A stretch of DNA of 64,000 nt from Lactiplantibacillus plantarum EGD-AQ4 (GTDB lineage Bacteria; Bacillota; Bacilli; Lactobacillales; Lactobacillaceae), in contig NZ_AVAQ01000051.1 in NCBI RefSeq assembly GCF_000463075.2, positions 62,001 to 126,000 of the forward strand, given 5' to 3'. The notes under the pieces were generated by a model, which saw only the letters and a list, made by a program, of their open reading frames with translations, ran no database searches and was not told the origin of the DNA. This document shows, in pieces, positions 52,980 to 61,029 of this stretch. The position numbers and the translations under genes are program-made. Numbering within the stretch: position 1 is the stretch's first letter; every line of letters begins with the position of its first letter.

Positions 52980-53657
52980 ATGAAAAAAGTGCTGATCGTT
53001 GAAACTAACGTCATGCGTTACCAAGGCACCAACGACCCCACCGGTTTATGGTTGGGCGAAGCAGCGGAATTTGTCGATGAAATGCAGCGAGCCCACATTG
53101 ACGTGGATTACGTCAGTCCTAAGGGTGGCTTCGTGCCACTAGATCCACGCAGCATGAAGTACACGGACGCCGCAACCATGGCGATTTACGAAAGTCCTGA
53201 TTTTATCGACCGCGCCCTGAGCCATACCTTGACGCCCAGTCAAATCAAGCCTGAGGATTACGCCGCTATTTATTATACCGGCGGCCATGGCGTCATGTGG
53301 GATTTCCCAGATAATCCTGAATTGCAGGCCATTGCCAGTGCCATTTATCAGCACGGCGGCTATCTCACTTCCGTCTGCCATGGGATTGCTGGCCTGTTCA
53401 ACATCAAGGACGCAAACGGGCAATTCCTGATCGCGGGCAAGACGGTTACCGGCTTTACTGCCACTGAAGAGCGTCTCGCCGGCAAAAAACGGGTCGTGCC
53501 CTTCCTTAATCGCAACCAAGCAACTGCGCACGGTGCCACGTTTAGCCAACACCGCTTTTACAGTGAATATGCCGTCACTGATGGTCGACTGATTACGGGC
53601 CAAAATCCATTTTCAGTCCGCGCCGTTGCGAAGCAATTGACTACTAAGCTCGTTTAA
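52980..53657 (+). CDS. DJ-1/PfpI-family protein, Hsp31-like
   Basis: A 225-residue DJ-1/PfpI protein. The nucleophile elbow SVCHGIAG places Cys133-His134, and Glu27 in LWLGEAAEF is the conserved acidic partner. The insert region (WDFPDNPELQ) is of Hsp31 / glutathione-independent glyoxalase III type. Such proteins detoxify methylglyoxal or repair glycated molecules. It is the second gene after the oxidoreductase, with AGGAGAG before the ATG. Confidence 0.88.
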   Translation: MKKVLIVETNVMRYQGTNDPTGLWLGEAAEFVDEMQRAHIDVDYVSPKGGFVPLDPRSMKYTDAATMAIYESPDFIDRALSHTLTPSQIKPEDYAAIYYTGGHGVMWDFPDNPELQAIASAIYQHGGYLTSVCHGIAGLFNIKDANGQFLIAGKTVTGFTATEERLAGKKRVVPFLNRNQATAHGATFSQHRFYSEYAVTDGRLITGQNPFSVRAVAKQLTTKLV

Positions 53658-53722
53658 AAGATGAGCACTCCACCAAGTATGCCGAATACTGACACACTTG
53701 AACGGACTGCTCATCTTTTAAA
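53655..53722. terminator. Bidirectional terminator
   Basis: TTAAAAGATGAGCA at 53653 onward pairs with TGCTCATCTTTTAA ending at 53720, a 14-bp stem with a long, partly paired loop, between convergent DJ-1 and GNAT genes. Confidence 0.75.
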
Positions 53723-54220
53723 TCATGTGATAAAAATGCGTTCATGTAACGTCCCAAAAGGCGCCTGATCGACATATTGACGACCAGTATCACGAAACCC
53801 ATGTTGACGATAAAACTGTTGCGCGGTGTCATTGTTAGCCAAGACCAATAGATAGATTTGCGAAAAATCAGCACGCAACTGTTGCAGGGCTGTCGTGATT
53901 AATTGGTGCCCGACCCCATCATGCTGATACGCTGGGCGCACGTATAGCGAATACAGCTCGCCCCACCCTGCATATGCCGCATTACGGGCCGGACCATATG
54001 TACAGACACCGATGATTTCACCGGCAGCCGTTACCGCCAGTAACATATTGCGCCAATGTCGTTCAGGACGCCAAATAGCGGGTGTGAGTTGCTTAAGTGC
54101 CGCTTCAGGAATTAAGTCGCGATAGGCTGATAACCAAGTCTCGTAATAGACCTTTCGAATCGACGCAAAATCACTGTCCGCTCGCGCTGGTTCAATGTGA
54201 TAAGTCATTTTGCTCGCCAC
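53723..54220 (-). CDS. GNAT-family N-acetyltransferase
   Basis: A 165-residue acetyltransferase. The acetyl-CoA binding motif is YVRPAYQHDGVGHQLITTAL (the R/Q-x-x-G-x-A type as QHDGVG), followed by LVLANNDTAQQFYRQHGFRDTG, the usual motif B. The substrate is unknown. It precedes a parS site and terminator region at its 5' side. Confidence 0.9.
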   Translation of the reverse strand: MASKMTYHIEPARADSDFASIRKVYYETWLSAYRDLIPEAALKQLTPAIWRPERHWRNMLLAVTAAGEIIGVCTYGPARNAAYAGWGELYSLYVRPAYQHDGVGHQLITTALQQLRADFSQIYLLVLANNDTAQQFYRQHGFRDTGRQYVDQAPFGTLHERIFIT

Positions 54221-54307
54221 CTTTCAAGTTGGTCCTAGATTACCCGAAGTGTATCGTTGGGGCAACTAATAAGTGATTACGTTGAGTAATGGACGATTTT
54301 TTAGGAA

Positions 54308-54323
54308 TGTTTCACGTGAAACA
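54308..54323. promoter_or_regulatory. parS: parS site 3
   Basis: A perfect TGTTTCACGTGAAACA palindrome, seven bases from the following terminator stem. Confidence 0.93.
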
Positions 54324-54329
54324 TTTCTA

Positions 54330-54365
54330 AAAGCCACCAGCGAGTTCAACCTCGCTGGTGGCTTT
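54330..54365. terminator. Terminator, probably the original end of the EamA gene
   Basis: A 15-bp perfect stem (AAAGCCACCAGCGAG with its complement) around a 6-nt loop, directly after the remnant EamA 3' end on the minus strand. Confidence 0.85.
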
Positions 54366-54383
54366 GTACGTAACTATTAATTT

Positions 54384-54534
54384 TTAGCGCATCCTCCGCC
54401 GATTCAACACATTCGGTAAAACAGCGGCCGTAATGATGACAACAACCCCCACCATCTGAACCCAGTCAACTGTTTCACCTAATAATACAAATGCCACCAC
54501 AATCGAAGCTGGCAATTCCAACAAAGAAAGAATT
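54384..54534 (-). pseudogene. Detached second copy of the EamA transporter 3' end
   Basis: These 151 bases match the last about 154 bases of the EamA gene at 55972-56125, with about 7% mismatches over the best 130 bp (for example TAATGATGAC, ACCATCTGAACCCAGTCAAC and TTTCACCTAATAATACAAAT are shared). In frame it would end ...NRRRMR-stop, versus ...NRRRARP-stop for the intact gene. Homology ends sharply at the sequence GAATT. It has no start and is a 3' fragment separated from the rest by the kinase-glycosylase gene. Confidence 0.85.
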
Positions 54535-54550
54535 AACTAAACTCCAGTAT

Positions 54551-55924
54551 CTATCCCTTAACCTTCATAACTTCCTCGACCAAGCTGTCAGTTCTATTAT
54601 GAGACCCAATCAGCCACAGGGCCTTATCGACAATCGTCCAATCCAATCTGTTCCTGTTGCATGCAGACAAGAGTTCCTTCTGAGCTGGTAAAACGTAATC
54701 ATAATAATCAAAGTTTTCAGACTCCGGTACCGAAAACACGCCAGTTTTAAAAAGGATCCTAGAATCATGTATATCTACTGGGACTAAGACGGCTTCCATG
54801 TTTTTCAAAGCTGGATTAAACTTTAGCCCATGAATTGCCCGCACCAACATTCCGCTGATTTTCGGCCCATAGCCCCTTAACTTCTGAATACTTTTCAGCA
54901 GAACATAGGCATCATCGGTACTGGTAAACAAATTAATTGGCTCACCTTTGTAATTCTGTATGATGAAGCTGGTATTTTCTATCCACGAACGCAGTAACGC
55001 GTTGGGGTATCTGGCACCTAATTTTTTAACAATCGCATTAAAAATATCGTCTTCACTTAAGTTGATGATCGTTCTTGGGTCAAAGTATTCTGGGTGAGTT
55101 TCATACAATCGTTTCGCTTTCTCGTACATACTATTGGATTTCAGCCCATGATCGTTGCAAGCAATGTAGTACAAAAAGCGCGCATGATATTTTGACCCCT
55201 TCGCTACACCCTTGGGGACTTGATTCCCAATCAAATTAGCCTGAACGCTTAGAAAAAAGGGATCGTTATAATACTGCTTATTTAATAATTTGACTAACAC
55301 GTCCGCTCGCTCATGGTCGATTTTCAGTGAACTATTTTTATGAAACTCAAAAGCCTGCAGAATGCTATTCACGACCTCATATACCTGCTCGATTGGTTGA
55401 GAAGCATCAACCTTTACATATGTCGAATCTATTTGAACTTTATTTTCATAAAACTTATTCATACTACGAAGAAATTCGATGGTAGCCGGATTTTTAGTCG
55501 ATGTATTATCCAAAGCCATCTGTTCATCCGTATGAAAGTAAAAAGTCAAATCAGGCTTCTTAAAGGGTTTCTTAAAGGGATTGTTAATTGCATGAGCTAA
55601 ATTATGATTAACAATTCCTCCAGTGCTCTCTTCTGCATACCGATAAGCCAATACAGTGTCAACATAGCCGTCCCAAATGACTATTTTGTTCTGCTTGAGT
55701 GCCGGCAAAGTTTGATTATCGTAAGTCCAAACCTGATCTGCGGTAAAGACATCCGTCCCGGCTAAATCTGAATCCTTATGCGCTAGTGCCTGTTGTGAGT
55801 CCCCATCTAAGGGAGTGTTAAATGCTTTGCAAAATTCATATTGTGACGCCTTTTTCCTTTTCTTCAATAGCGCCAAGACAGCTGTCTTCTCCGCACCATC
55901 AATACCTTCAAATGCAACTAGCAT
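54551..55924 (-). CDS. Thymidylate-kinase-like domain fused to a HhH-GPD DNA-glycosylase-like domain
   Basis: A protein of about 457 residues (numbering below counts eight extra residues from the ATG at 55948). Residues 9-200 look like thymidylate kinase: LVAFEGIDGAEKT is the P-loop, but Gly is replaced by Glu20, and the DRY-type motif reads WDGYVDTVLAYRY, with Gly94 in place of Arg. Residues 225-455 look like a HhH-GPD base-excision glycosylase: FFLSVQANLIGNQVPKG, NYKGEPINLF, hairpin QKLRGYGPKISGMLVRAI (355-372), and the catalytic-Asp motif VPVDIHDSRI (Asp392), ending VDKALWLIGS. The start at 55924 follows GGGAG. It is more AT-rich than its neighbours and flanked by duplicated EamA 3' ends, so it was probably acquired. 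A DNA-base surveillance or antiphage role is inference. Confidence 0.75.
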   Translation of the reverse strand: MLVAFEGIDGAEKTAVLALLKKRKKASQYEFCKAFNTPLDGDSQQALAHKDSDLAGTDVFTADQVWTYDNQTLPALKQNKIVIWDGYVDTVLAYRYAEESTGGIVNHNLAHAINNPFKKPFKKPDLTFYFHTDEQMALDNTSTKNPATIEFLRSMNKFYENKVQIDSTYVKVDASQPIEQVYEVVNSILQAFEFHKNSSLKIDHERADVLVKLLNKQYYNDPFFLSVQANLIGNQVPKGVAKGSKYHARFLYYIACNDHGLKSNSMYEKAKRLYETHPEYFDPRTIINLSEDDIFNAIVKKLGARYPNALLRSWIENTSFIIQNYKGEPINLFTSTDDAYVLLKSIQKLRGYGPKISGMLVRAIHGLKFNPALKNMEAVLVPVDIHDSRILFKTGVFSVPESENFDYYDYVLPAQKELLSACNRNRLDWTIVDKALWLIGSHNRTDSLVEEVMKVKG

Positions 55925-55971
55925 CAAAATCACTCCCAATATTTTCATTTTGAGTTCGGTATTAGCCTAAA

Positions 55972-56865
55972 TTACGGCCGAGCTCGGCGTCGATTCAACA
56001 CATTCGGTAAAACAACGGCCATAATGATGACGGCAACTCCCACCATCTGAACCCAGTCAACGGTTTCACCTAATAATACAAATGCCACGACAATCGAAGC
56101 CGGCAATTCCAACGAAGAAAGAATTGGCCCAATGCCTAGCTCCAAGTATGGCATGAATAGTGAATACATGACCAACGGGAAAACCATGGAAAAGAGTGCA
56201 ATCAGCACACCCCACCCGATTGTTGCTGGCGTGGTTGGTGCGGTAATCAATTGCGGCGACCACAAGATGGCAATGAGTATGAAAGCACCCAAACACAGCA
56301 ACCACGTTTTCGATAACGGGTCGAGGTTATTGCCTAAGCTAGCTGTGAACTGCATCGTACAAGCATATGAGCAAGCGGCCAAGAAGCTAAGCAACAAGCC
56401 CCATGGTGAGAGTGCTTGCGTAATCGGAAACAGGCCAGCAGCTAAAATCGTACCTAGCAATACCAAAACAATGCTGACCGTTTGTAGTCGTGAGGGGCGC
56501 CGATGATGAATGACTGCCCCTAGTAGCGTCGACAACCAGACTGCCTGCATCAGCATCACCGCAGCCACGGCAACTGGGATAAGTTTCAGTGCCTGAATAT
56601 AAAAGGTATTTGTGAACCCTGATGCTGTTCCGGCTGCAATCACCAGGCCAATTTGCTTCCAACTCGTTGCCTGCCCTTTTAAACGTGCGTGTCGAACTAA
56701 TTGAATAACACCTAAGATAACGACTGCGCTAAGGAATGACCAGAACAGCAAGGGGCCATTAGCCACCCCTTCTCGCCGCGCAATTTTAAACAACGATGCT
56801 GGCACGCCAAAACTAATCGCCCCGAGTCCAACGAAAATGGGCGCGATTTTCTTCACATTTATCAT
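55972..56865 (-). CDS. EamA/DMT-family transporter
   Basis: A 297-residue transporter with ten membrane helices in two EamA repeats (APIFVGLGAISFGVPASLFK at the start; PYLELGIGPILSSLELPASIVVAFVLLGETVDW near the end). Such proteins export amino acids, metabolites or drugs. GAGAGG sits directly before the ATG, so GTG at 56856 may be the true start. Its final about 154 bases are duplicated at 54384-54534, beyond the kinase-glycosylase gene, and differ from that copy, so the present 3' end may have come in with the insert. Confidence 0.88.
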   Translation of the reverse strand: MINVKKIAPIFVGLGAISFGVPASLFKIARREGVANGPLLFWSFLSAVVILGVIQLVRHARLKGQATSWKQIGLVIAAGTASGFTNTFYIQALKLIPVAVAAVMLMQAVWLSTLLGAVIHHRRPSRLQTVSIVLVLLGTILAAGLFPITQALSPWGLLLSFLAACSYACTMQFTASLGNNLDPLSKTWLLCLGAFILIAILWSPQLITAPTTPATIGWGVLIALFSMVFPLVMYSLFMPYLELGIGPILSSLELPASIVVAFVLLGETVDWVQMVGVAVIIMAVVLPNVLNRRRARP

Positions 56866-57022
56866 CCTCTCATTGGCAAAAATATATTGAATATGTGTAC
56901 GATGCCACTTGCAAATAAGCTTGGGTCGACATACTGAAAAGCTACCACAAGCGTCGTATTAACAATCACACCCACAATCCGACTTTTCATAGTTCCTATT
57001 TTGATAATAAATTAAAATGCAC

Positions 57023-59014
57023 TTATTCTGTATCCGAATAAACATACGCCACATGCGCCATCTCCGGCACCTGATCCCAAGCCACTGGATAACCCGCGCC
57101 GTGTGCGCAAAAGACAGAGTCAGGCGTGTTTTCCAAGTCTGCAGTTGGGACGTAGGATTCGTCCGCAATGACTTCATCAGCATTATGACACGGCCGATAG
57201 CCATCCACCACACACTCTAATTGGCCCTGACCATGCGTGTAGGCCCGCACCGTCTGCGAATAATCTTGCATCGCGGCGACTGGCGCCACGCCGGTAATCG
57301 TGGTCAATTCCGTACCATCCGTTGCAACACTAGTACTTGCGACTGGTGCATCAAACTCGCCATTCATCCGTTGAATGTCCGTCATTGCCCGGCCCACCTG
57401 GTCTTGACCAACCTCTAGTCGGAAACGATACCATGGCTCTAACAGCTGACAGGCTCCTCGTTGCCGCAACATCATCAATCCCTGACGCAAAGCGCGCCAC
57501 GTTGCTTCGCGGAAGTCGCCTCCGACTGAATGGACGATGCTAGCCCGACCGCTGATCAAGGTCACGTTGACATCAGTCAGTGGCGCCCCAACCAGTACGC
57601 CCCGTTGCGTCTTTGCCTGTAAGTTAGATAAGACTTGATGTTGCCAATTGTGACCAAGAACTTCCAAGGAACAATCGGCCGCGAAATGCAAGCCACTGCC
57701 CCGGGGTGCCGGTTCTAGCAGCAAGTGCACCTCTGCATAGTGCCGCAATGGTTCAAAGTGGCCGACCCCTTCAACTGGTGCGGTAATCGTCTCTTGATAC
57801 AAAATACTGCCGGTACCAAACTGAACCGTTAGTTGAAACCGGTCCTTGAGCAACTGTTGCAACACTTCTAGTTGAATCGTGCCCATCACTTGTACCCGTA
57901 ATTCTTGTAACGATTCCGACCAGGTGACGTGTAGTTGTGGGTCTTCATCCTCAAGTTGTCGTAGTGCCGTCAAACAAGCATGCAAGTCCTCGGACTGCGG
58001 ATCGAGTGCGTACGTTAAGACCGGTTGCATCAACGGTTGTTGCCCATCCGCTGCAGCGCCCAATCCCTGACCAGGATACGTCTGAGTTAACCCAGTAATC
58101 ACACAAACCGTCCCTGCATTAACCACTGATTGGGTCTCATACTTGGTCCCGCTATAGATGCGCAGTTGATTGACCTTTTGCGCGCCCAGTACCACGTCTT
58201 TAGGATGCAACGCACCGCCAGTGACTCTGACCCAGGTTAGCCGTTCGCCCTGCTCATCATGCGTGATTTTGAACACCTGAGCGCCAAACTCAGCCGCAGC
58301 TGGTTTTGGCAACGTCCAGTGGTCCAACCCGGCCATGAGGTCATCGACACCCGTTAATTTCAAGGCCGCACCAAAGTAGCAGGGGAAAATCTCGCGGCGC
58401 TGAATCATGTGTCGAATCGTCTCATCATCAATCGTCCCCGTTTCAAGGTAATCGGCCAAAATGTCGTCATTTTGCATCGCAATGTCTTCCATTGCCGCAT
58501 CCGGAACCGTCGGCGATTCAGCAGCCGTCGCATTGGCTTCAACCGTATTAAAGGCGACGCAACCAGGCGATAAGGTCTGTTGAACTTGCGCCATCAAGTG
58601 CGCCGCATCCGTTCCAGGTGCGTCCATCTTATTGATGAAGATGATGGTCGGCACGTGGTAGCGCACTAATAATCGCCATAAAGTTCGCGTATAGCCTTGA
58701 ACGCCATCAGTTGCTGAAATGACCAGAATTGCGTAATCCAAGACGGATAGGACTTGTTCGGTCTGCGTCGCAAAATCAACGTGTCCCGGTGTATCTAGTA
58801 GTGTCAAATCAAAATTATTATATTTTAAATTAGCTTGGTGTGAAAAAATCGTGATACCCCGCTGTTTTTCAAGCGTATCCGTATCCAAAAAGGCATCGCC
58901 ATTATCCACACGCCCTAATTGCCGCAGCGCCCCAGAACGGTAAAGTAGCGCTTCTGATAGCGTCGTTTTACCAGCGTCGACGTGGGCAATCATTCCCGCT
59001 ACAATTTGTTTCAT
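57023..59014 (-). CDS. TetM/EF-G-like ribosomal-protection-type GTPase
   Basis: A 663-residue translational GTPase related to tetracycline ribosomal protection proteins. G1 is AHVDAGKTT (residues 10-18), G2/switch I is EKQRGITIFS, G3 is LLDTPGHVDF, and G4 is FINKMD. Domains II to V follow to the C-terminus. It is slightly longer than typical TetM (about 640). Such chromosomal paralogues exist in lactobacilli without proven resistance, so I do not call it a tet gene. AGGGAG precedes the ATG and TATACT lies about 50 bp upstream. A hairpin at 59070-59102 in the leader is possible. Confidence 0.88.
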   Translation of the reverse strand: MKQIVAGMIAHVDAGKTTLSEALLYRSGALRQLGRVDNGDAFLDTDTLEKQRGITIFSHQANLKYNNFDLTLLDTPGHVDFATQTEQVLSVLDYAILVISATDGVQGYTRTLWRLLVRYHVPTIIFINKMDAPGTDAAHLMAQVQQTLSPGCVAFNTVEANATAAESPTVPDAAMEDIAMQNDDILADYLETGTIDDETIRHMIQRREIFPCYFGAALKLTGVDDLMAGLDHWTLPKPAAAEFGAQVFKITHDEQGERLTWVRVTGGALHPKDVVLGAQKVNQLRIYSGTKYETQSVVNAGTVCVITGLTQTYPGQGLGAAADGQQPLMQPVLTYALDPQSEDLHACLTALRQLEDEDPQLHVTWSESLQELRVQVMGTIQLEVLQQLLKDRFQLTVQFGTGSILYQETITAPVEGVGHFEPLRHYAEVHLLLEPAPRGSGLHFAADCSLEVLGHNWQHQVLSNLQAKTQRGVLVGAPLTDVNVTLISGRASIVHSVGGDFREATWRALRQGLMMLRQRGACQLLEPWYRFRLEVGQDQVGRAMTDIQRMNGEFDAPVASTSVATDGTELTTITGVAPVAAMQDYSQTVRAYTHGQGQLECVVDGYRPCHNADEVIADESYVPTADLENTPDSVFCAHGAGYPVAWDQVPEMAHVAYVYSDTE

Positions 59015-59259
59015 ATTGGGCTCCCTCGTATTAGATGATTTATGCTTATGTTATTAGTATACCGGTTCTACAGACGTCGTGGACAATCAAAAGTCTCTGT
59101 AGCCGATTAAGTGACGTGAAATGCCAGCTTAAACGTCTAAAAATTGGTAATTCGCCGGATTTAAGCTGCAGTGTGCGAGCTTTGCTTTCAATCACCGAAT
59201 AAGCAACCCTGAAAACAAAAAAGCAGTCTAGCTTTGTTTGGCTGTTCAGTTTTCTAAAC

Positions 59260-59303
59260 AAATAGCCACCATTAAGGCAAGATTTGCTTAATGGTGGCTA
59301 TTC
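59260..59303. terminator. Terminator of the glutamine amidotransferase gene
   Basis: AATAGCCACCATTAAG pairs with CTTAATGGTGGCTATT around a 10-nt loop. The preceding 59015-59259 holds only the TetM-like leader and no other gene. Confidence 0.85.
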
Positions 59304-59316
59304 AACATCACAGTGC

Positions 59317-59982
59317 TTAAGCCGTGATGTAATCCAAAATAGTATCTAAAATATCTTTATTTTCGGGTGGAACTGGCGTTTGTAGGATTGTCTTCGCTGA
59401 TTGGTCTAGGACTGAACCAGCGATATAGCGGTAATCATTGACGACCATCTCACGCACATTGTCGGCCGCGGGTTCAAAATGAAACTGCAAGCCAACGACT
59501 CGATGATTCATGACAAAGCCTTGATTTCGGACGGCACCACTGGAAAATAACAACGTTGCCCCGGCTGGGATTTCGAACATTTCCTCGTGCCAGTGTAAGA
59601 CCGACATTGTCGCCGGAATACCTGGAATGACCGTACTTTGACGAGCAACCGGTGCCCAACCGACTTCCTTGGCTGGTGCCTTCGTGACTGGGTAGCCCAA
59701 GGTTTTCGAGATTTGTTGTGCACCATAACACGCCCCAAACATCGGGACGTCCCGGTCCAGTAATTGTTGAATCAAGTCCCGTTCCTGTTTGATCCATGGC
59801 AGATCATCGTTTGGACTCATTGGTCCACCCAGGATAACGAGCATCTCCGTCTCATCCGCCGTTGGGAGTACACCAAATTGGTACGGATGATAGACATACA
59901 TTGTATGGCCGTGGGCGTGCGCCCAATCAGCAATCATTCCTGGCCCTTCATTTGGGGTGTGCTGCAGTACGTTAATTCGCAT
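59317..59982 (-). CDS. Class I glutamine amidotransferase-like protein
   Basis: A 221-residue GATase1-fold protein resembling the glutaminase domain of GMP synthase. The oxyanion strand is LVILGGPMSPNDD, the nucleophile is in MFGACYGAQQIS, and the His-Glu pair lies in LQFHFEPAAD. As no synthase domain is attached, it is one of the free-standing homologues of unknown substrate. The start is set at the ATG 59982, preceded by AAAGGAGCAG; the longer frame to 60069 has no ribosome site. Confidence 0.87.
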   Translation of the reverse strand: MRINVLQHTPNEGPGMIADWAHAHGHTMYVYHPYQFGVLPTADETEMLVILGGPMSPNDDLPWIKQERDLIQQLLDRDVPMFGACYGAQQISKTLGYPVTKAPAKEVGWAPVARQSTVIPGIPATMSVLHWHEEMFEIPAGATLLFSSGAVRNQGFVMNHRVVGLQFHFEPAADNVREMVVNDYRYIAGSVLDQSAKTILQTPVPPENKDILDTILDYITA

Positions 59983-60127
59983 AACTGCTCCTTTCCACAA
60001 CGGCAATGTTTGGTATGGGTATCGCCTGCAACTACCCAAGATAGCGTCATTATACCACGCCAGTTGCACAATCGATTAGGCATTATGCTAAACTTAGATT
60101 TAACTGAAACTAATCGGAGGTTCGCTT

Positions 60128-60577
60128 ATGAACGCACAAACTTTTTTCGAACAAGCTAAAACCAGTTTAAACTTACCAGCCAGTACCACCTTACAGAGTG
60201 CCTACCAGTTCGGCAGCGACGCCGATACTCTGGCACACCTCGTCTTAACTGGCCGTAAAACCGCGACGACTAGCGCTTACGACCTGTATGAACCCGACGA
60301 GCCACTCCCTCAAGTGGGTGCTTACGATGTCATTTTAGATGCACATGATCAACCCGTCTGTGTAACGCACACCGACCAAGTCACGATTACCCCTTACCGT
60401 GATGTCGACGCAACTCATGCCTACCTTGAAGGTGAAGGCGACCGCACTTATGACTACTGGCGCCGCGTCCATGACGACTTCTTTTCTCAGGAATACGCAA
60501 GTGAACATCAGACTTTTGACCCCCAAACTGCACAGATGGTCTTGGAACGGTTTCATGTGATTTATCCAGTGCAGTAA
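60128..60577 (+). CDS. ASCH-domain protein
   Basis: A 149-residue protein of the ASCH superfamily: LVLTGRKTATTSAYDLYEPDEPLPQVG, then VTHTDQVTITPYRDVDATHAYLEGEGDRTYDYWRRVHDDFF. The Lys/Thr-rich loop and the GEGD-x-x-YWR motif are typical. Family members bind RNA or modified nucleosides; some E. coli relatives hydrolyse N4-acetylcytidine. GGAGGT precedes the ATG. It is divergent from the glutamine amidotransferase gene. Confidence 0.9.
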   Translation: MNAQTFFEQAKTSLNLPASTTLQSAYQFGSDADTLAHLVLTGRKTATTSAYDLYEPDEPLPQVGAYDVILDAHDQPVCVTHTDQVTITPYRDVDATHAYLEGEGDRTYDYWRRVHDDFFSQEYASEHQTFDPQTAQMVLERFHVIYPVQ

Positions 60578-60654
60578 AACATAGCGATAAAAGCTTGCAT
60601 TGACTGATAACCATGGTATATTTGGGGAAATTTCATTAGACAGGTGGAATTCCC

Positions 60655-60809
60655 ATGAAACATCGCAAAAGATCATAGTTGGTATTATAAGTGGTCTGGC
60701 TGCCATACTAGTCATTCATCTTAATTTGAATTTCTGGCTAACACTATTACTCATTAGTATGATTGTTTACATCTTTGCCACCTTGATTTCTCACTATCAT
60801 TCACGCTAA
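60655..60809 (+). pseudogene. Small membrane-protein gene with a one-base frameshift
   Basis: AGGTGG precedes an ATG at 60655 that codes for MKHRKRS and stops at 60676-60678. Adding one A to the AAAA run at 60667-60670 restores MKHRKKIIVGIISGLAAILV and a second hydrophobic segment up to the TAA after SHYHSR, a 51-residue protein with two membrane helices. TTGCAT with TATATT 16 bp away forms a possible promoter upstream. Either the gene is broken, or the frame is set by slippage. The track-length frame from TTG 60600 has no ribosome site. Confidence 0.55.
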
Positions 60810-60967
60810 CTGTTTGTTGCTATTGAACTTCTATCACACATTCTGTAATACTAGAACAGTAGGCTTTAAGACCGTTCAGCTCGCTGGCTTTTCAGGCATC
60901 ATCATCGCACAATCGTTACAATAACATTCACCTCGTCCATTATCATCCAGCTAATCATGATTAACCC

Positions 60968-60998
60968 AAAAACACGCCCCGAAAACGAGGCGTGTTTT
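60968..60998. terminator. Terminator downstream of the tyrosine phosphatase gene
   Basis: AAAACACGCC pairs with GGCGTGTTTT; A and T runs on both sides. The bases 60810-60967 show no gene. Confidence 0.85.
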
Positions 60999-61029
60999 AA
61001 ATTACCATTATAGAATCAGTCCATCTTGA

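Noticed and set aside
57023-59014. Calling the TetM-like gene a tetracycline resistance determinant
   Set aside because: Similarity to the family is clear, but no mobile context or identity to a known tet gene can be shown from the sequence alone.
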